NCBI RefSeq assembly: GCF_001641635.1
Contig: NZ_LUUB01000045.1
Location: forward strand, 1-64,000
Source of the DNA: Bradyrhizobium centrolobii
GTDB taxonomy: Bacteria; Pseudomonadota; Alphaproteobacteria; Rhizobiales; Xanthobacteraceae
Reading direction: 5' to 3'
Length of the DNA: 64,000 bases
Shown piece after piece: positions 9,626 through 16,915 of this stretch; the first letter of the stretch is position 1; every line of letters starts with the position of its first letter. The notes under the pieces were generated by a model that had not been told where the DNA came from, made no database searches, and was given only the letters and a program-made list of their open reading frames with translations. The translations under genes and the position numbers were made by a program.

Positions 9626-9728
9626 AGAACGCCGAAGTTTCGTTGCAGCAGCGGCTTCGACGGTCGTGCTGGCGAGCACACCCGTCCTTGCGCAGGGCAA
9701 TCCACTGTCTCAAGGCCGCGAAAGCTAG
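9612..9728 (+). CDS. orphan Tat-signal-like peptide
   Basis: A 38-codon frame overlaps the MFS stop and encodes RERRSFVAAAASTVVLAS followed by TPVLAQ. This reads as a twin-arginine signal sequence with an AxA-type cleavage site, but the frame stops only about ten residues after the cleavage site. GGAGAG lies just upstream. It is either a remnant of a longer Tat substrate whose body has been lost or a very short exported peptide. No continuation of a recognisable protein is seen in the other frames downstream. Confidence 0.4.
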   Translation: MTVDRERRSFVAAAASTVVLASTPVLAQGNPLSQGRES

Positions 9729-9790
9729 AGAAGGTCAGGTCGCTTCTGGCAGCGCGGCAGTCAGCGCATCCGGGCGCGCCGCGGTTTGGC

Positions 9791-9916
9791 ATGGCAACGG
9801 TTCGTTCTCCCGGCACAATAGCAAGCAGACGTCTCATCGGGAACGCCGCTCCTCTCGGTGCGTTGGGACCCAAGCAAACCCATTCCAGCCTGTCGCGCGA
9901 CGGATGGGCCGAGTGA
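9791..9916 (+). CDS. possible 41-residue peptide
   Basis: This short frame between the Tat-like orphan and the TAXI gene encodes a basic, glycine/serine-rich 41-residue peptide ending in SRDGWAE. It has no strong ribosome-binding site and no family resemblance. It is listed only because it fills an otherwise empty gap in a tight co-directional block. Confidence 0.2.
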   Translation: MATVRSPGTIASRRLIGNAAPLGALGPKQTHSSLSRDGWAE

Positions 9917-9977
9917 GATTTGCGGGCTAGACAAGAGCGCGCCAAGCGGGCGCTGACGCCGCGAACAGGTTTGAACA

Positions 9978-11159
9978 ATGAGGGTCTGCGGGGCTGTGCG
10001 GGCCGGTTTGTTCACCGCATTCATTGCCGCGACCTGGCTCGGCGGGCAGGTCCAGACATCCCTCGCGCAAACCGTTTCTCCAAACGAAGCGGCGAAGGTG
10101 TCTCCGCGGAAGGAAAGTGCCCCCAGGAAGGAAGCAGCAACATCTGATCCGCACACGACAGGATTTGTAACCGGTGCGGCGCAGAGCACCGAGTTCGCCA
10201 TAGCTCAGGACATCGCAACCACCCTGGCCAGCGGCCAGGAGACCGGCCCTCACGGCGAGGTCGCATTGCGGGTGCTGCCGATGGTGGGAAATGGTGGCAT
10301 CCGCAACATCATCGACATACTCAGCCTGGCAGGTGCCGACATGGCGATCGCTCCTGTCCTGCTGGCTGATCGTCTCCGATCGACGGGAACGCTTGGAGAT
10401 ATCGGCAACAAGCTTGTCTACATCACCCCGTTGTTTGTCGAAGAGTTCCATCTCCTCGCGCGGTCCGAGATCAAGAGCTTGTCGGATCTTGCGGGAAAAA
10501 GGGTCAATCTCGGCGAAGAAGGCAGTGCTGGCGCTGTCCTTGGCCGCGAGGTGCTCAACCATCTGCAGGTGAAGGTCAGCGAATCTAACCTGACTCTGGA
10601 CTCAGCGCTCGATGGGATGCGGAAGGGGCAAATCTCCGGCGCCTTGCTGGTGTCGGGCAAGCCGGTTGGATTCCTGGCCCGCTACGCGCAAGGCGACGGC
10701 TTGCACTTTCTGTCCATCCCCTATTCGAGGGAGATGCTGCAGCATGATTATCTGCCATCGACTCTCCGCCACGAAGATTACCCGGACATCATCGGGGACT
10801 CTGACAGCGTCGACACCATAGCAATCAAGTGCGCGCTTTTCGCTTACAATTGGCCGATCCGCAGCGAGCGGTTTCCGCTCCTGGAACTGTTCGTGCAGAC
10901 ACTGTTCTCGCGGTTTCCTGAATTTCTCGGCGACGGTCATCACCCGAAGTGGCGAGAGGTGAACCTGGCCGCGCTGCTCCCTGGTTGGCGGCGATTTCGA
11001 CCGGCGGAGCGCTGGCTCCAGCAGCAATCCGGCGGAGAGGCCGCGCTTCGCAAGGCGTTCGGTCGTTTCCTCGAGCAGAAGTCAATCAGCAATCCGCCGG
11101 ACCGCGAACAATTGTTCCAGGACTTTATGCGGTGGCGAGAACGTCAGCAGGGCCGATGA
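9978..11159 (+). CDS. TAXI-family solute-binding protein
   Basis: A 393-residue exported protein with a signal peptide (about residues 1-31). It is followed by the periplasmic binding fold of the TAXI/NMT1 group. Characteristic parts are the segment GADMAIAPVLLADRL and the LSDLAGKRVNLGEEGSAG motif near residues 165-185, typical of TRAP-TAXI proteins. TRAP-TAXI receptors usually pair with a fused DctQM permease, which is absent here. It may therefore serve the ABC or MFS transporter of the block or act as a sensor. An extra C-terminal 120 residues goes beyond the minimal domain. Confidence 0.75.
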   Translation: MRVCGAVRAGLFTAFIAATWLGGQVQTSLAQTVSPNEAAKVSPRKESAPRKEAATSDPHTTGFVTGAAQSTEFAIAQDIATTLASGQETGPHGEVALRVLPMVGNGGIRNIIDILSLAGADMAIAPVLLADRLRSTGTLGDIGNKLVYITPLFVEEFHLLARSEIKSLSDLAGKRVNLGEEGSAGAVLGREVLNHLQVKVSESNLTLDSALDGMRKGQISGALLVSGKPVGFLARYAQGDGLHFLSIPYSREMLQHDYLPSTLRHEDYPDIIGDSDSVDTIAIKCALFAYNWPIRSERFPLLELFVQTLFSRFPEFLGDGHHPKWREVNLAALLPGWRRFRPAERWLQQQSGGEAALRKAFGRFLEQKSISNPPDREQLFQDFMRWRERQQGR

Positions 11160-11180
11160 CCCAGGCATTGGGAGGTCTTG

Positions 11181-11816
11181 ATGCGCAGTTCACTGGTGAT
11201 CTCGGTCCTGGTTGTGTTGCTCGCGTTGACCGCCGACGTGAAACGGCCTGCCGCTCAATTTTTTCAACTTCCAGCGCTGGGGGCGCCCGCCCCGACCGGG
11301 ATGCAGCCGGTGGCGCCTGCCCCGACCACGGTGCAGCCAGCCGCGCCCACACCGACTAGGGTGCAATCGGCCGACAAGGTCGGGAAAGCCAAAGCGGTAC
11401 CTCGCGCCAAAGCGATGCCTCGCCAGGTCAGCAAAGAGCGCAGGAAGCCCCACGTCGCCCGCTCACCGCCAAATCAGCGTAAGATCGCCGAAAACAACGG
11501 ATACAAGCGCGTCAGCGACCTCGTGAACTTCCCCAAGTTCTTTCCTGGCCTGGGTATCCTCTTTGTCAAACCCGAGACTCTGCCGCTAGGGCCCTTTCTT
11601 TGCTTTGATCGCAGGGATCAACTGGTGGCGAGCGTGTATATGGTGCCCACGAAGGATATCGACGATCACAAGTCGTTGGAGGCGCCGGGCTTCGCTGGAA
11701 CAGTTGACCACGTCAGCATCTACTTCAACCCGGGTCATCCAGGAGTGGACGTTCCGCACTACCACTTCGTGATCTGGCACGTGAGCAAGAAGGAGGAAGC
11801 GCGCGTCGCAAAATGA
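11181..11816 (+). CDS. exported protein with a histidine-rich C-terminal domain
   Basis: A 211-residue protein with a signal sequence (MRSSLVISVLVVLLALTADV). A Pro/Ala/Thr-rich region carries an imperfect repeat (GMQPVAPAPT, TVQPAAPTPT, RVQSA), followed by a Lys/Arg-rich stretch. The C-terminal domain contains LVASVYMVPTKDID and a dense histidine motif, DVPHYHFVIWH, which could bind a metal. It resembles the TTHB210-like/DUF5602 group, but I am not certain. GGAGG five bases upstream fixes the ATG start over the adjacent TTG. It overlaps the next gene by four bases. Confidence 0.6.
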   Translation: MRSSLVISVLVVLLALTADVKRPAAQFFQLPALGAPAPTGMQPVAPAPTTVQPAAPTPTRVQSADKVGKAKAVPRAKAMPRQVSKERRKPHVARSPPNQRKIAENNGYKRVSDLVNFPKFFPGLGILFVKPETLPLGPFLCFDRRDQLVASVYMVPTKDIDDHKSLEAPGFAGTVDHVSIYFNPGHPGVDVPHYHFVIWHVSKKEEARVAK

Positions 11817-12025
11817 CGTTTGTCACCTTGGGCAACGGCATCATCCACAGCAGCTTGTTTTTGCCGATGGAAAAGGTACTCGCCTATGCGATTTCGGGTC
11901 TCATAATGGGCTTCGGCGTCTGGATATTTGTTGTCGGCCTAAGCTCCAGTGCACCCGCGCTATGGTCGAGCGTTGCCCTCTTGCCCACCGCAATCGGGCT
12001 CTGGAGCGCTTTCGGAGATATCTAG
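11813..12025 (+). CDS. small two-span membrane protein
   Basis: A 70-residue protein with two hydrophobic segments (about residues 22-42 and 46-64) and little else. It starts in an ATGA overlap with the preceding gene, so it is almost certainly translated from the same transcript. Function not recognised. Confidence 0.6.
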   Translation: MTFVTLGNGIIHSSLFLPMEKVLAYAISGLIMGFGVWIFVVGLSSSAPALWSSVALLPTAIGLWSAFGDI

Positions 12026-12089
12026 AGGTCGTCCGCCGGAACCAGTACACGCCTGCCGCTTCAGTTTTGGGTAAGCGAGATTTTGTCCG

Positions 12090-12275
12090 ATGGACCTTAC
12101 CGCGACCGAGCGCGACTTCCTCAGGCGGTTGGCTTCCGAAGCCTGGATCAGCCCGCCCCTGTTCGACCACGAAATCGTCGCCCGACTCGTCGAACTCGGG
12201 CTTGTTGAGACCGAACCACTCGCCTCAGGTGAGGTCGAATACCGGATCACCGCGGCGGGCCGCGATGTCCTGTGA
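12090..12275 (+). CDS. small hypothetical protein, winged-helix-like
   Basis: A 61-residue acidic protein. The pattern ATERDFLRRLASEAWI ... IVARLVELGLVETEPL ... YRITAAGRDVL reads like a recognition helix followed by a beta wing. Small MarR-like or HTH fragments end with the same ITxxGR motif. It follows the membrane protein by 64 bases and is closed by the terminator at 12352. Confidence 0.55.
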   Translation: MDLTATERDFLRRLASEAWISPPLFDHEIVARLVELGLVETEPLASGEVEYRITAAGRDVL

Positions 12276-12351
12276 GCGGCCCGTGGCGCGGCGTGAAGCG
12301 CTGCGACAACCTGGTCAGTTGATACCGTGGAAATTCTGGGCCCGGGATCGC

Positions 12352-12377
12352 GACCCATCGCCTTGAGGCGATGGGTC
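12352..12377. terminator. bidirectional terminator hairpin
   Basis: GACCCATCGCC and GGCGATGGGTC form a perfect 11-base-pair stem with a TTGA loop. It lies between the converging ends of 12275 and 12396. There is only a short T-containing tail, so it may act as a transcript-end stabiliser for both sides. Confidence 0.75.
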
Positions 12378-12395
12378 TTGTCCGGGGCACGAGAG

Positions 12396-12800
12396 TTAGC
12401 CCACCGCCGCCGAGTATTCCGCGTCAGTCACCGGCTCCAGCCAGGTCGAGTAGACGCCATCGAGCGCTTCCTGCATGGCGATGTGCGTCATGCCGTTGGT
12501 CGGCGAGGCGCCGTGCCAGTGCAATTCCCCCGGCGGGATCCAGACGGTGTCGCCCGGACGGATCTCGCGGATCGGGCCGCCCTTGGCCTGGATCCGGCCG
12601 ACGCCCGAGATCACGTACAGCGTCTGCCCGAGTGGATGGTGATGCCAGTTGGTGCGTGCGCCGGGCTCGAACGAGACGCGCGAGCAGTTCAGCCGTGCCG
12701 GCGCGGGCGCCATGATCACGGGGTCCTGCAGCACGGTGCCGGTGAAGTTTTCCTTGGGCGCGCGACGGGTCGGCCGCGTGCCTGCGACGTGGATCTCCAT
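12396..12800 (-). CDS. cupin-domain protein
   Basis: A 134-residue single-domain cupin. Motif 1 is HHHPLGQTLYVISGVGRIQ (residues about 53-71) and motif 2 PPGELHWHGA (about 88-97), giving a complete metal-binding set of three histidines and one further ligand. The closest general type is the small cupins annotated as (R)-mandelonitrile lyase-like or carboxymuconolactone-associated proteins. GAGG precedes the ATG. It lies immediately downstream of the RraA-like gene on the same strand, so both may work on a small keto or hydroxy acid. Confidence 0.75.
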   Translation of the reverse strand: MEIHVAGTRPTRRAPKENFTGTVLQDPVIMAPAPARLNCSRVSFEPGARTNWHHHPLGQTLYVISGVGRIQAKGGPIREIRPGDTVWIPPGELHWHGASPTNGMTHIAMQEALDGVYSTWLEPVTDAEYSAAVG

Positions 12801-12824
12801 GGGATGACCTCGCTTGGTTTGTCG

Positions 12825-13523
12825 TTACTTCTTGCTTGCCGCGTAGCGCGCCTTGGTCTCGGCGTTCATGGGATAAAGGCCGGGCAGCACGGCGCCGTTG
12901 TTCACCTCGTTGACGATCCAGGCTTCCATACGTTCCTGCTCGACGCCTTCGGCAAGCACGTGATCAAGCATCGCCTGCGGGATCAGCACGCAGCCATCCT
13001 GGTCGGCGACCACGATGTCGTTCGGGAACACCGCGACGCCGCCGCAGCCGATCGGCTCGCCCCAGCCGACGAAGGTCAGGCCCGCAACGGACGGCGGCGC
13101 GGCATAGCCATCGCACCAGACCGGCAGATTGGTGCCGAGCACGCCCTCGACGTCACGCACGACGCCGTCGGTGACGAGCGCGGTGACCCCGCGCTTGACC
13201 ATGCGTGCGCAGAGGATGTCGCCGAAGATGCCGGCATCGGTGATGCCCATGGCATCGACCACCGCGATGCAGCCCTCCGGCATCGCCTCGATCGCGGTGC
13301 GGGTCGAGATCGGCGAAGACCAGGATTCCGGCGTCGCCAGATCCTCGCGCGCCGGCACGAAGCGCAGCGTGAAGGCCGGTCCCACCAGGCGGGGCAAACC
13401 GGGCCGCAGCGGACGCGCACCGCGCATCCACACGTTGCGCAGGCCCTTCTTGAGCAGGACCGTGGTGATGGTGGCGGTGGTGATGCCGGCGAGGGTCTTG
13501 CAGGCTTCGGGGGATAGCGACAT
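12825..13523 (-). CDS. RraA-like/HMG aldolase family protein
   Basis: A 232-residue protein of the RraA/4-hydroxy-4-methyl-2-oxoglutarate aldolase family. Characteristic features are the segment GDILCARMVKRGVTALVTDGVVRD (described here by its key residues G-D-x2-C-x6-G and DG-x2-RD) and GCGGVAVFPNDIVVADQDGC. The arginine and aspartate of the DGxxRD motif bind the metal and pyruvate moiety in class II aldolases. The name ribonuclease-activity regulator is often transferred to such genes, but an aldolase or decarboxylase role is more plausible beside a cupin and the pxp cluster. Confidence 0.75.
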   Translation of the reverse strand: MSLSPEACKTLAGITTATITTVLLKKGLRNVWMRGARPLRPGLPRLVGPAFTLRFVPAREDLATPESWSSPISTRTAIEAMPEGCIAVVDAMGITDAGIFGDILCARMVKRGVTALVTDGVVRDVEGVLGTNLPVWCDGYAAPPSVAGLTFVGWGEPIGCGGVAVFPNDIVVADQDGCVLIPQAMLDHVLAEGVEQERMEAWIVNEVNNGAVLPGLYPMNAETKARYAASKK

Positions 13524-13755
13524 GGAAACAGACGAGCTCCGGATGGGCGGGAAAAGGACGCGCGCATCTTGCGAGGCGCGGGGCTTCCGTCAAGGGCCGT
13601 GAGGGACGCCCGCAGAGCTGTTATGCGATGCGATAACAAGGCTTTATCGGCGACCCCTGCATTAATTTATTGGACTTGCGGGCGCATTTACGCGAAGCAG
13701 GGTGACGCGGAACTCAAGGCTGAGGCCGCGCTTTGCAAGCCAATTTCGACAGCTC

Positions 13756-14487
13756 ATGGCCGCGACGCTTCCCCCGCCCCGCCTCCTGCCCAGTGGCGAC
13801 AGTGCCGTCACGGTCGAGTTCAGCCGGACCATCGACGATGACGCCAACCAGCGCGTGCTGGCGCTCGACAAAGCGCTCGCCGCTGCAAGCATCGATGGCA
13901 TCACCGAATCCGTGCCGACCTATCGCTCGCTGCTGGTGCACTACGACCCCGGCAGGATCGGATTTGATGCGCTGAGCGACAAGCTGCTCGCGCTCGCCAG
14001 CCAGCCGCTGCCGCCGAGCGTGAAGGCGCGCCGCTGGCGCATTCCGGTGGCGTACGGCGGCGAGCACGGCGTCGATCTCGAGGATGTCGCGAAAGCGCTG
14101 AACACCACGCCCGATGACATCGTGGCCCGCCATGTCGCCGGCGACTACCGCGTCGCCATGATCGGCTTCACGCCGGGCTGGTCCTATCTCAGCGGCCTGG
14201 AGAAATCGCTGCACATGCCCCGGCGGAAGAATCCGCGGCTGCTCACGCCGGCCGGCACGATCTCGATCGGTGGCATCCAGACTGGCATCCAGTGCCTCGC
14301 AGGCCCCAGCGGCTGGCACCTGCTGGGCCGCACGCCGGTGCGGACCTATCAGCTCCACCGGAATCCGACCTTTCTCACCGAACCCGGTGATCGCGTGACG
14401 TTTTTTGCCATCGACCACAAGACGTTCGCGGAGCAGGACCGCGCCGCGGAAGCGGGTGAGCTGATTGCCGAGCAGGTGGCCTCATGA
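13756..14487 (+). CDS. pxpB: 5-oxoprolinase subunit PxpB
   Basis: A roughly 243-residue protein of the KipI/AHS1 family. It carries RLLPSGDSAVTVEFSR at the start and GFTPGWSYLSGLEKSLHMPR in the centre, the latter being the hallmark of AHS1 proteins. PxpA, PxpB and PxpC together hydrolyse 5-oxo-L-proline (pyroglutamate) to glutamate with ATP. The ATG at 13756 was chosen because the family begins close to the RLLPSGD motif; no strong ribosome-binding site separates it from 13702. The stop overlaps the pxpC start by four bases. Confidence 0.85.
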   Translation: MAATLPPPRLLPSGDSAVTVEFSRTIDDDANQRVLALDKALAAASIDGITESVPTYRSLLVHYDPGRIGFDALSDKLLALASQPLPPSVKARRWRIPVAYGGEHGVDLEDVAKALNTTPDDIVARHVAGDYRVAMIGFTPGWSYLSGLEKSLHMPRRKNPRLLTPAGTISIGGIQTGIQCLAGPSGWHLLGRTPVRTYQLHRNPTFLTEPGDRVTFFAIDHKTFAEQDRAAEAGELIAEQVAS

Positions 14488-15521
14488 GCCGCCTCGTCGT
14501 CGCCAGCATCGGCCCTGCGAGTTCCGTCCAGGATGGCGGCCGCCCCGGCTCGCAGCGCTATGGCCTGACGCCGAGCGGCGCGATGGACCGACTGGCGCTG
14601 GCAGCTGCCAATTGCCTCGTCGGCAACGAGCCGTTCGCAGCCGGTGTCGAGATCGGCCCGTTCGGCGCCTCCTTCACCGCCCGTGACGGCGCCGTTCGCG
14701 TCGCGCTTGCTGGAGCGCCGCGTAATGCCGACATCGCCGGGCGGGCGGTGGCGTTCGACAGTTCCGTGACGCTGAAGGACGGCGAGACGCTGACGCTCGG
14801 CTTCGCCCGCGGCGGTGCCTTCAGCTATCTCGCGATCGAAGGCGGCATCCAGGGCGAGCCGGTGTTCGGCAGCCTCGCGGTGAACGCGCGCGCGGGGCTC
14901 GGCAGCCCCTACCCGCGCCCGCTTCTGGCCGGCGACGAATTCACTGTCGACGCGGCAAGCGGCGCGTCGGAACTGCGGATCGAATTGCCGAAGCCGGTCG
15001 CGGGCCCGATCCGCGTCGTGCTGGGTCCGCAGGACGACGAGTTCGACGATGCCAACAAGGCACTGTTCCTCGCGAGCGAGTGGAAGATCTCGCCAACCTC
15101 CGACCGCATGGGCTACCGGCTCGAGGGCCCCGCGATCAAGCACCTCCACGGCCACAACATCGTTTCCGACGGCACGGTCAACGGCAGCATCCAGGTGCCC
15201 GGCAACGGCGCGCCGATCGCGCTGATGATGGACCGCGGCACCTCCGGCGGTTATCCGAAGATCGCAACCGTGATCACGGCCGATTTCGGCCGGCTCGCGC
15301 AGACCTCGGCTGGAACCGCGTTCCGCTTCAAGCAGGTCACCATGGCCGAGGCGCAGGACGAGGCGCGCAAGTTCGCGCAGCTCATCCGCAGCCTGCCCGA
15401 CCGGCTGCGGTCGGCCGACACGGTCGCGCTCAACATCGAGGCACTACAGGATGCTAATGTTGCCGGCTATGCGGTGAGCGCAATCGATGCCGGAACGTGG
15501 CAGGTATCGGCGGAGCCGTAA
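14484..15521 (+). CDS. pxpC: 5-oxoprolinase subunit PxpC
   Basis: A 345-residue protein of the KipA/AHS2 (biotin-dependent carboxyltransferase-like) family. It has GPASSVQDGGRPGSQRYGL near the N-terminus and the conserved SDRMGYRLEGPAI and DGTVNGSIQVPGNGAPIALM motifs near residues 205-250. With PxpB it forms the ATP-dependent half of 5-oxoprolinase. It is translationally coupled to pxpB through an ATGA overlap. Confidence 0.9.
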   Translation: MSRLVVASIGPASSVQDGGRPGSQRYGLTPSGAMDRLALAAANCLVGNEPFAAGVEIGPFGASFTARDGAVRVALAGAPRNADIAGRAVAFDSSVTLKDGETLTLGFARGGAFSYLAIEGGIQGEPVFGSLAVNARAGLGSPYPRPLLAGDEFTVDAASGASELRIELPKPVAGPIRVVLGPQDDEFDDANKALFLASEWKISPTSDRMGYRLEGPAIKHLHGHNIVSDGTVNGSIQVPGNGAPIALMMDRGTSGGYPKIATVITADFGRLAQTSAGTAFRFKQVTMAEAQDEARKFAQLIRSLPDRLRSADTVALNIEALQDANVAGYAVSAIDAGTWQVSAEP

Positions 15522-15551
15522 TCGACAAGAAGACCAGAGGCGGAGAGCACC

Positions 15552-16322
15552 ATGAAGACGATCGATCTCAATTGCGACCTCGGCGAAGGATTTGGCGCGT
15601 GGGAGATGGGCAACGACGCTGCCATGATCGAGCTTGCGAGCTCCGTGAACGTCGCCTGCGGCTTCCACGCCGGCGATCCCGACATCATGCGCAGGACGGT
15701 CGAGCTTGCGAAGGCGCGCGGCGTCTCGGTCGGCGCGCATCCCGGCTATCGTGACCTGCACGGTTTCGGTCGCCATCCGATCCTCGGACTGAAGGCGTCC
15801 GAGATCGAGAATCTCGTCGCCTATCAGATCGGCGCGTTGCAGGCGATCGCCACGGCCGCCGGCCACAAGGTGACGCATGTGAAGGCGCATGGCGCGCTGT
15901 CGAACGTCGCCTGCGAGGACGACATGACGGCAAAGGCGATCGCCGCCGGCATCAGGGCGGTCGATCCCAGCCTGATCTTCGTCGTGCTCGCCAATTCGAA
16001 GCTGGTGAAGGCCGGCGAAGACGCCAACCTGTCGATGGTGCACGAGGTGTTCGCCGACCGCGCCTATGAGGACGACGGCAACCTGGTCTCGCGCAAGAAG
16101 CCCGGCGCGGTGCTTCATGATGCCAAGGCGATCGCCGATCGCGTGGTCCGCATGGTGCAGGACGGCGCGGTCGTGTCAGTGACCGGCAAGGTCATCAAAA
16201 TGCGCACGGACACGGTCTGCATCCACGGCGACACGCCCGGCGCGGTCGAGATCGCGCGGGGCGTGCGTCAGGCGTTGAAGGATGCGGGGATCGCGGTGGC
16301 GCCGTTCAAGCGGGCGCCCTGA
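15552..16322 (+). CDS. pxpA: 5-oxoprolinase subunit PxpA
   Basis: A 256-residue LamB/YcsF-family protein. It has the diagnostic opening [18 protein letters not shown], then [11 protein letters not shown] and [15 protein letters not shown], which supply the catalytic and metal-site residues, and [13 protein letters not shown]. It closes the pxpBCA operon, starting 30 bases after pxpC with GGAGAG upstream. The 26-base inverted repeat just after its stop could serve as transcript terminator. Confidence 0.9.
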   Translation: MKTIDLNCDLGEGFGAWEMGNDAAMIELASSVNVACGFHAGDPDIMRRTVELAKARGVSVGAHPGYRDLHGFGRHPILGLKASEIENLVAYQIGALQAIATAAGHKVTHVKAHGALSNVACEDDMTAKAIAAGIRAVDPSLIFVVLANSKLVKAGEDANLSMVHEVFADRAYEDDGNLVSRKKPGAVLHDAKAIADRVVRMVQDGAVVSVTGKVIKMRTDTVCIHGDTPGAVEIARGVRQALKDAGIAVAPFKRAP

Positions 16323-16335
16323 CGCAAGATTGTGG

Positions 16336-16410
16336 GGTGGGTTAGCGAAGCGTAACCCACCTCTTCTTGCGCGGCGACGAAAGTGGTGGGTTACGCTTCG
16401 CTAACCCACC
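16336..16410. repeat. 26-base perfect inverted repeat with a 23-base loop
   Basis: The arms at 16336-16361 and 16385-16410 are exact reverse complements, centred on GGGTTAGCGAAGCGTAACCC and its complement. Each arm is itself almost palindromic. This type of element is familiar as a dispersed intergenic repeat in Bradyrhizobium and relatives. It sits between the pxpA stop and a converging small gene, where the hairpin could end both transcripts. Confidence 0.8.
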
Positions 16411-16423
16411 CTACGAAGCCTCA

Positions 16424-16576
16424 TCAGAACGGGTGCATCGACAGCGTGCCGAAGACGATGGCCGCGATGACCGCGAAGGCACTGAAGAGTGCAATGTGGT
16501 GAACGCTCGCCCTGGTCCGCCGGGAGAGCGAACGCGCGTAGAAATGCAGTCTGGCTTCCGCCGACAGTTCGCGCAT
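16424..16576 (-). CDS. small membrane protein
   Basis: A 50-residue protein. The first half is polar and basic (RELSAEARLHFYARSLSRRT) and the second half is one membrane span (IALFSAFAVIAAIVFGTL). GGAG lies seven bases before the ATG at 16576, which supports this start over the longer frame from 16606. Function not recognised; an inner-membrane single-pass peptide with cytoplasmic N-terminus is likely. Confidence 0.6.
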   Translation of the reverse strand: MRELSAEARLHFYARSLSRRTRASVHHIALFSAFAVIAAIVFGTLSMHPF

Positions 16577-16915
16577 GGTCGATCTCCAATGCCCCATTTG
16601 CGGCATTATGAAAGATCAACCTTGCCTGCAGGCAATACGGAACCGGAAATAGCGACAAGGCTTCTCTTCAGATCCCCTATAGCGGGAAGAAATTCTCTTC
16701 GGGCTCGGGTTCCAAGAATCTTATTCGCTAAAGTCCGAGCCGATTGGAACCGGTTCCAGCTCCGCCAGGGCTTGCTACGAATGAGGTTTCGGGCAAGGGA
16801 TCAGCGCCCGTCCGACAAAATGTCGAAAACAACCCCATGCAAAGTAGCCGACGACGACGAGCGTAATCCCTTGCGCGTGCGGCGGGAGGACGATTCATCC
16901 TGATCTCATCACGCT
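16577..16915. other. intergenic region with a palindrome and a repeated 36-base segment
   Basis: No gene seen. TGGAACCGGTTCCA (16745-16758) is a perfect 14-base palindrome and a possible operator. A 36-base segment (16812-16847) ending in ACAACCCCATGCAAAG recurs with a few changes at 42474-42509, so it is a dispersed repeat of this genome. The region would carry promoter signals only for the small minus-strand gene. Confidence 0.5.

Noticed and set aside
9791..9977. RiPP-like precursor peptide served by the ABC and MFS transporters
   Set aside because: There is no maturation enzyme, no leader/core pattern and no ribosome-binding site; the frame is kept only as a low-confidence entry.
16745..16770. 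GGAAC as the -35 of an EcfG-type stress promoter
   Set aside because: No CGTT occurs at 16-17 bases on either strand, so only the palindrome itself was noted.
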